DNA of 64,000 bases from Diacronema lutheri (taxonomy: Eukaryota > Haptophyta > Pavlovophyceae > Pavlovales > Pavlovaceae), in the NCBI GenBank assembly GCA_019448385.1, contig JAGTXO010000007.1, forward strand, positions 1 through 64,000. The letters run 5' to 3'. Below, piece after piece: positions 63,467-64,000 of this stretch. The notes below the pieces were generated by a model. It was not told where the DNA came from. It made no database searches and worked only from the letters and a program-made list of their open reading frames with translations. Position numbers and translations under genes: made by a program. The first letter of the stretch is position 1. The number at the start of each line of letters is the position of its first letter.

Positions 63467-63732
63467 CCTGACAGGCTGCGCGCGCGGCGGGCGAAGAGGC
63501 GAGCGACGGTCAGTCGCGTCGTCGGCCCACGGCCGCACGCAGAGGGAGTGCAGGCCGCGCCCGCTCGCGCGCGCCCTTCCGCCGGCAGTGCACGCGGCGC
63601 TGCCCGCGTCCGGCAGCCGCACACGCCGCTCGCTCACCTCGCTGGTGAAGCAGCCACCACAGGAGCGCGTGGCCTCGCCTAGCACACTTTCAACTTGAGC
63701 GCGCGGAAAGTCCGGAGCGATCACGCGACACG

Positions 63733-64000
63733 ATGGCGGCGGGGGGAGTGTTTTGGTGGTGCGCGCTCGGCCTCGTGGCGAGCTCGGCGAGGGTGCGCGG
63801 CTGGGGCGTCGGGGCGGGCGCGCGGCGCGCACCGTTGAGCAGCGATGCACGCGCCGCTACCTTTGGCCGGCCGCGCGCGCCGCGCTCCGCCTCGCCTGTT
63901 GCGCTCTTCGGGCTCTTTGGCGGCAAGGGGAAGGAGGCGGAGCTGACCGACGAGCAGATCGCGGAGAAGTACGGGCTGCAGATCGCGCGCTTCGACGTGC
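63733..64000 (+). CDS. N-terminus of a probable plastid-targeted protein, cut by window end
   Basis: An ATG at 63,733 starts a hydrophobic signal-like segment ([20 protein letters not shown]), followed by an Arg/Ala-rich transit-like region containing ATFGRP. The mature part appears to begin near [12 protein letters not shown] and continues [20 protein letters not shown] to the window edge. The leader fits bipartite targeting to a secondary plastid. Too little of the mature protein is present to name it. It is divergent from eL30, 266 bases away. Confidence 0.55.
   Translation, partial: MAAGGVFWWCALGLVASSARVRGWGVGAGARRAPLSSDARAATFGRPRAPRSASPVALFGLFGGKGKEAELTDEQIAEKYGLQIARFDV

Noticed and set aside
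1-64000. tRNA or rRNA genes
   Set aside because: I saw no convincing tRNA A/B box pair and no rRNA core sequence. A covariance-model search would be decisive.

Overview
The window is nuclear DNA from a very GC-rich, intron-bearing unicellular alga. A haptophyte is the best guess. Supporting this are spliced eukaryotic genes with introns that mostly start GTGCGC and end GCAG, a protein with an LPA1-like photosystem II assembly region and a plastid-type leader, and housekeeping genes such as SMC5 and ribosomal protein eL30. The genus cannot be fixed from sequence alone, and other GC-rich algae remain possible.

Bases 1 to about 27,600 form an accessory block in which all recognisable coding lies on the minus strand. 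From its 5' end it holds a PIF1/Helitron-type helicase with an unassigned N-terminal extension (27,615 to about 25,180), a USP-like deubiquitinase (23,710-22,688), a 1,339-residue ORF with a C48/ULP1-like cysteine protease and a PD-(D/E)XK-like region (19,290-15,271), a giant ORF with another C48-like protease, a YqaJ-type exonuclease and, after a frame change, a chromodomain (15,554-3,080), and a Fanzor (eukaryotic TnpB-like RNA-guided nuclease) with an acidic tail (3,083-407). Several members carry single-base frame changes. No polymerase, capsid, HUH Rep or DDE transposase was recognised. The block looks like a decaying large mobile or virus-derived element, and it is the best candidate here for an undescribed system. 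Its left edge lies outside the window.

Bases 27,600-33,400 are a boundary zone. It holds a small possible membrane protein, a nested perfect-looking palindrome made of two head-to-head copies of a 292-bp TIR element, a coiled-coil pseudogene broken partly by a 10-bp duplication, and a weak helical-repeat ORF.

Bases 33,400-64,000 are host genes that splice cleanly in my models. They are a proline-rich ShKT membrane glycoprotein-like protein (-), an EDR2-C/PH/GOLD lipid-binding-type protein (+), a small two-TM protein (-), a membrane-anchored sulfotransferase (-) and an LPA1-like protein (+) from a 17-bp divergent start region, a JmjC-PhyH double dioxygenase (+), an EF-hand protein (+), a multipass membrane protein (-), a TruA-type pseudouridine synthase (-) and SMC5 (+) from a second divergent region, eL30 (-), and the start of a plastid-type protein (+) cut by the window end.

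A recurring theme is that introns are largely filled by gene-specific minisatellites (20, 25, 30 and 37 bp units), and that long C or G homopolymers sit in introns and intergenic spaces. Splice coordinates below are my reading and are accurate to within a base or two where reading frames agree.
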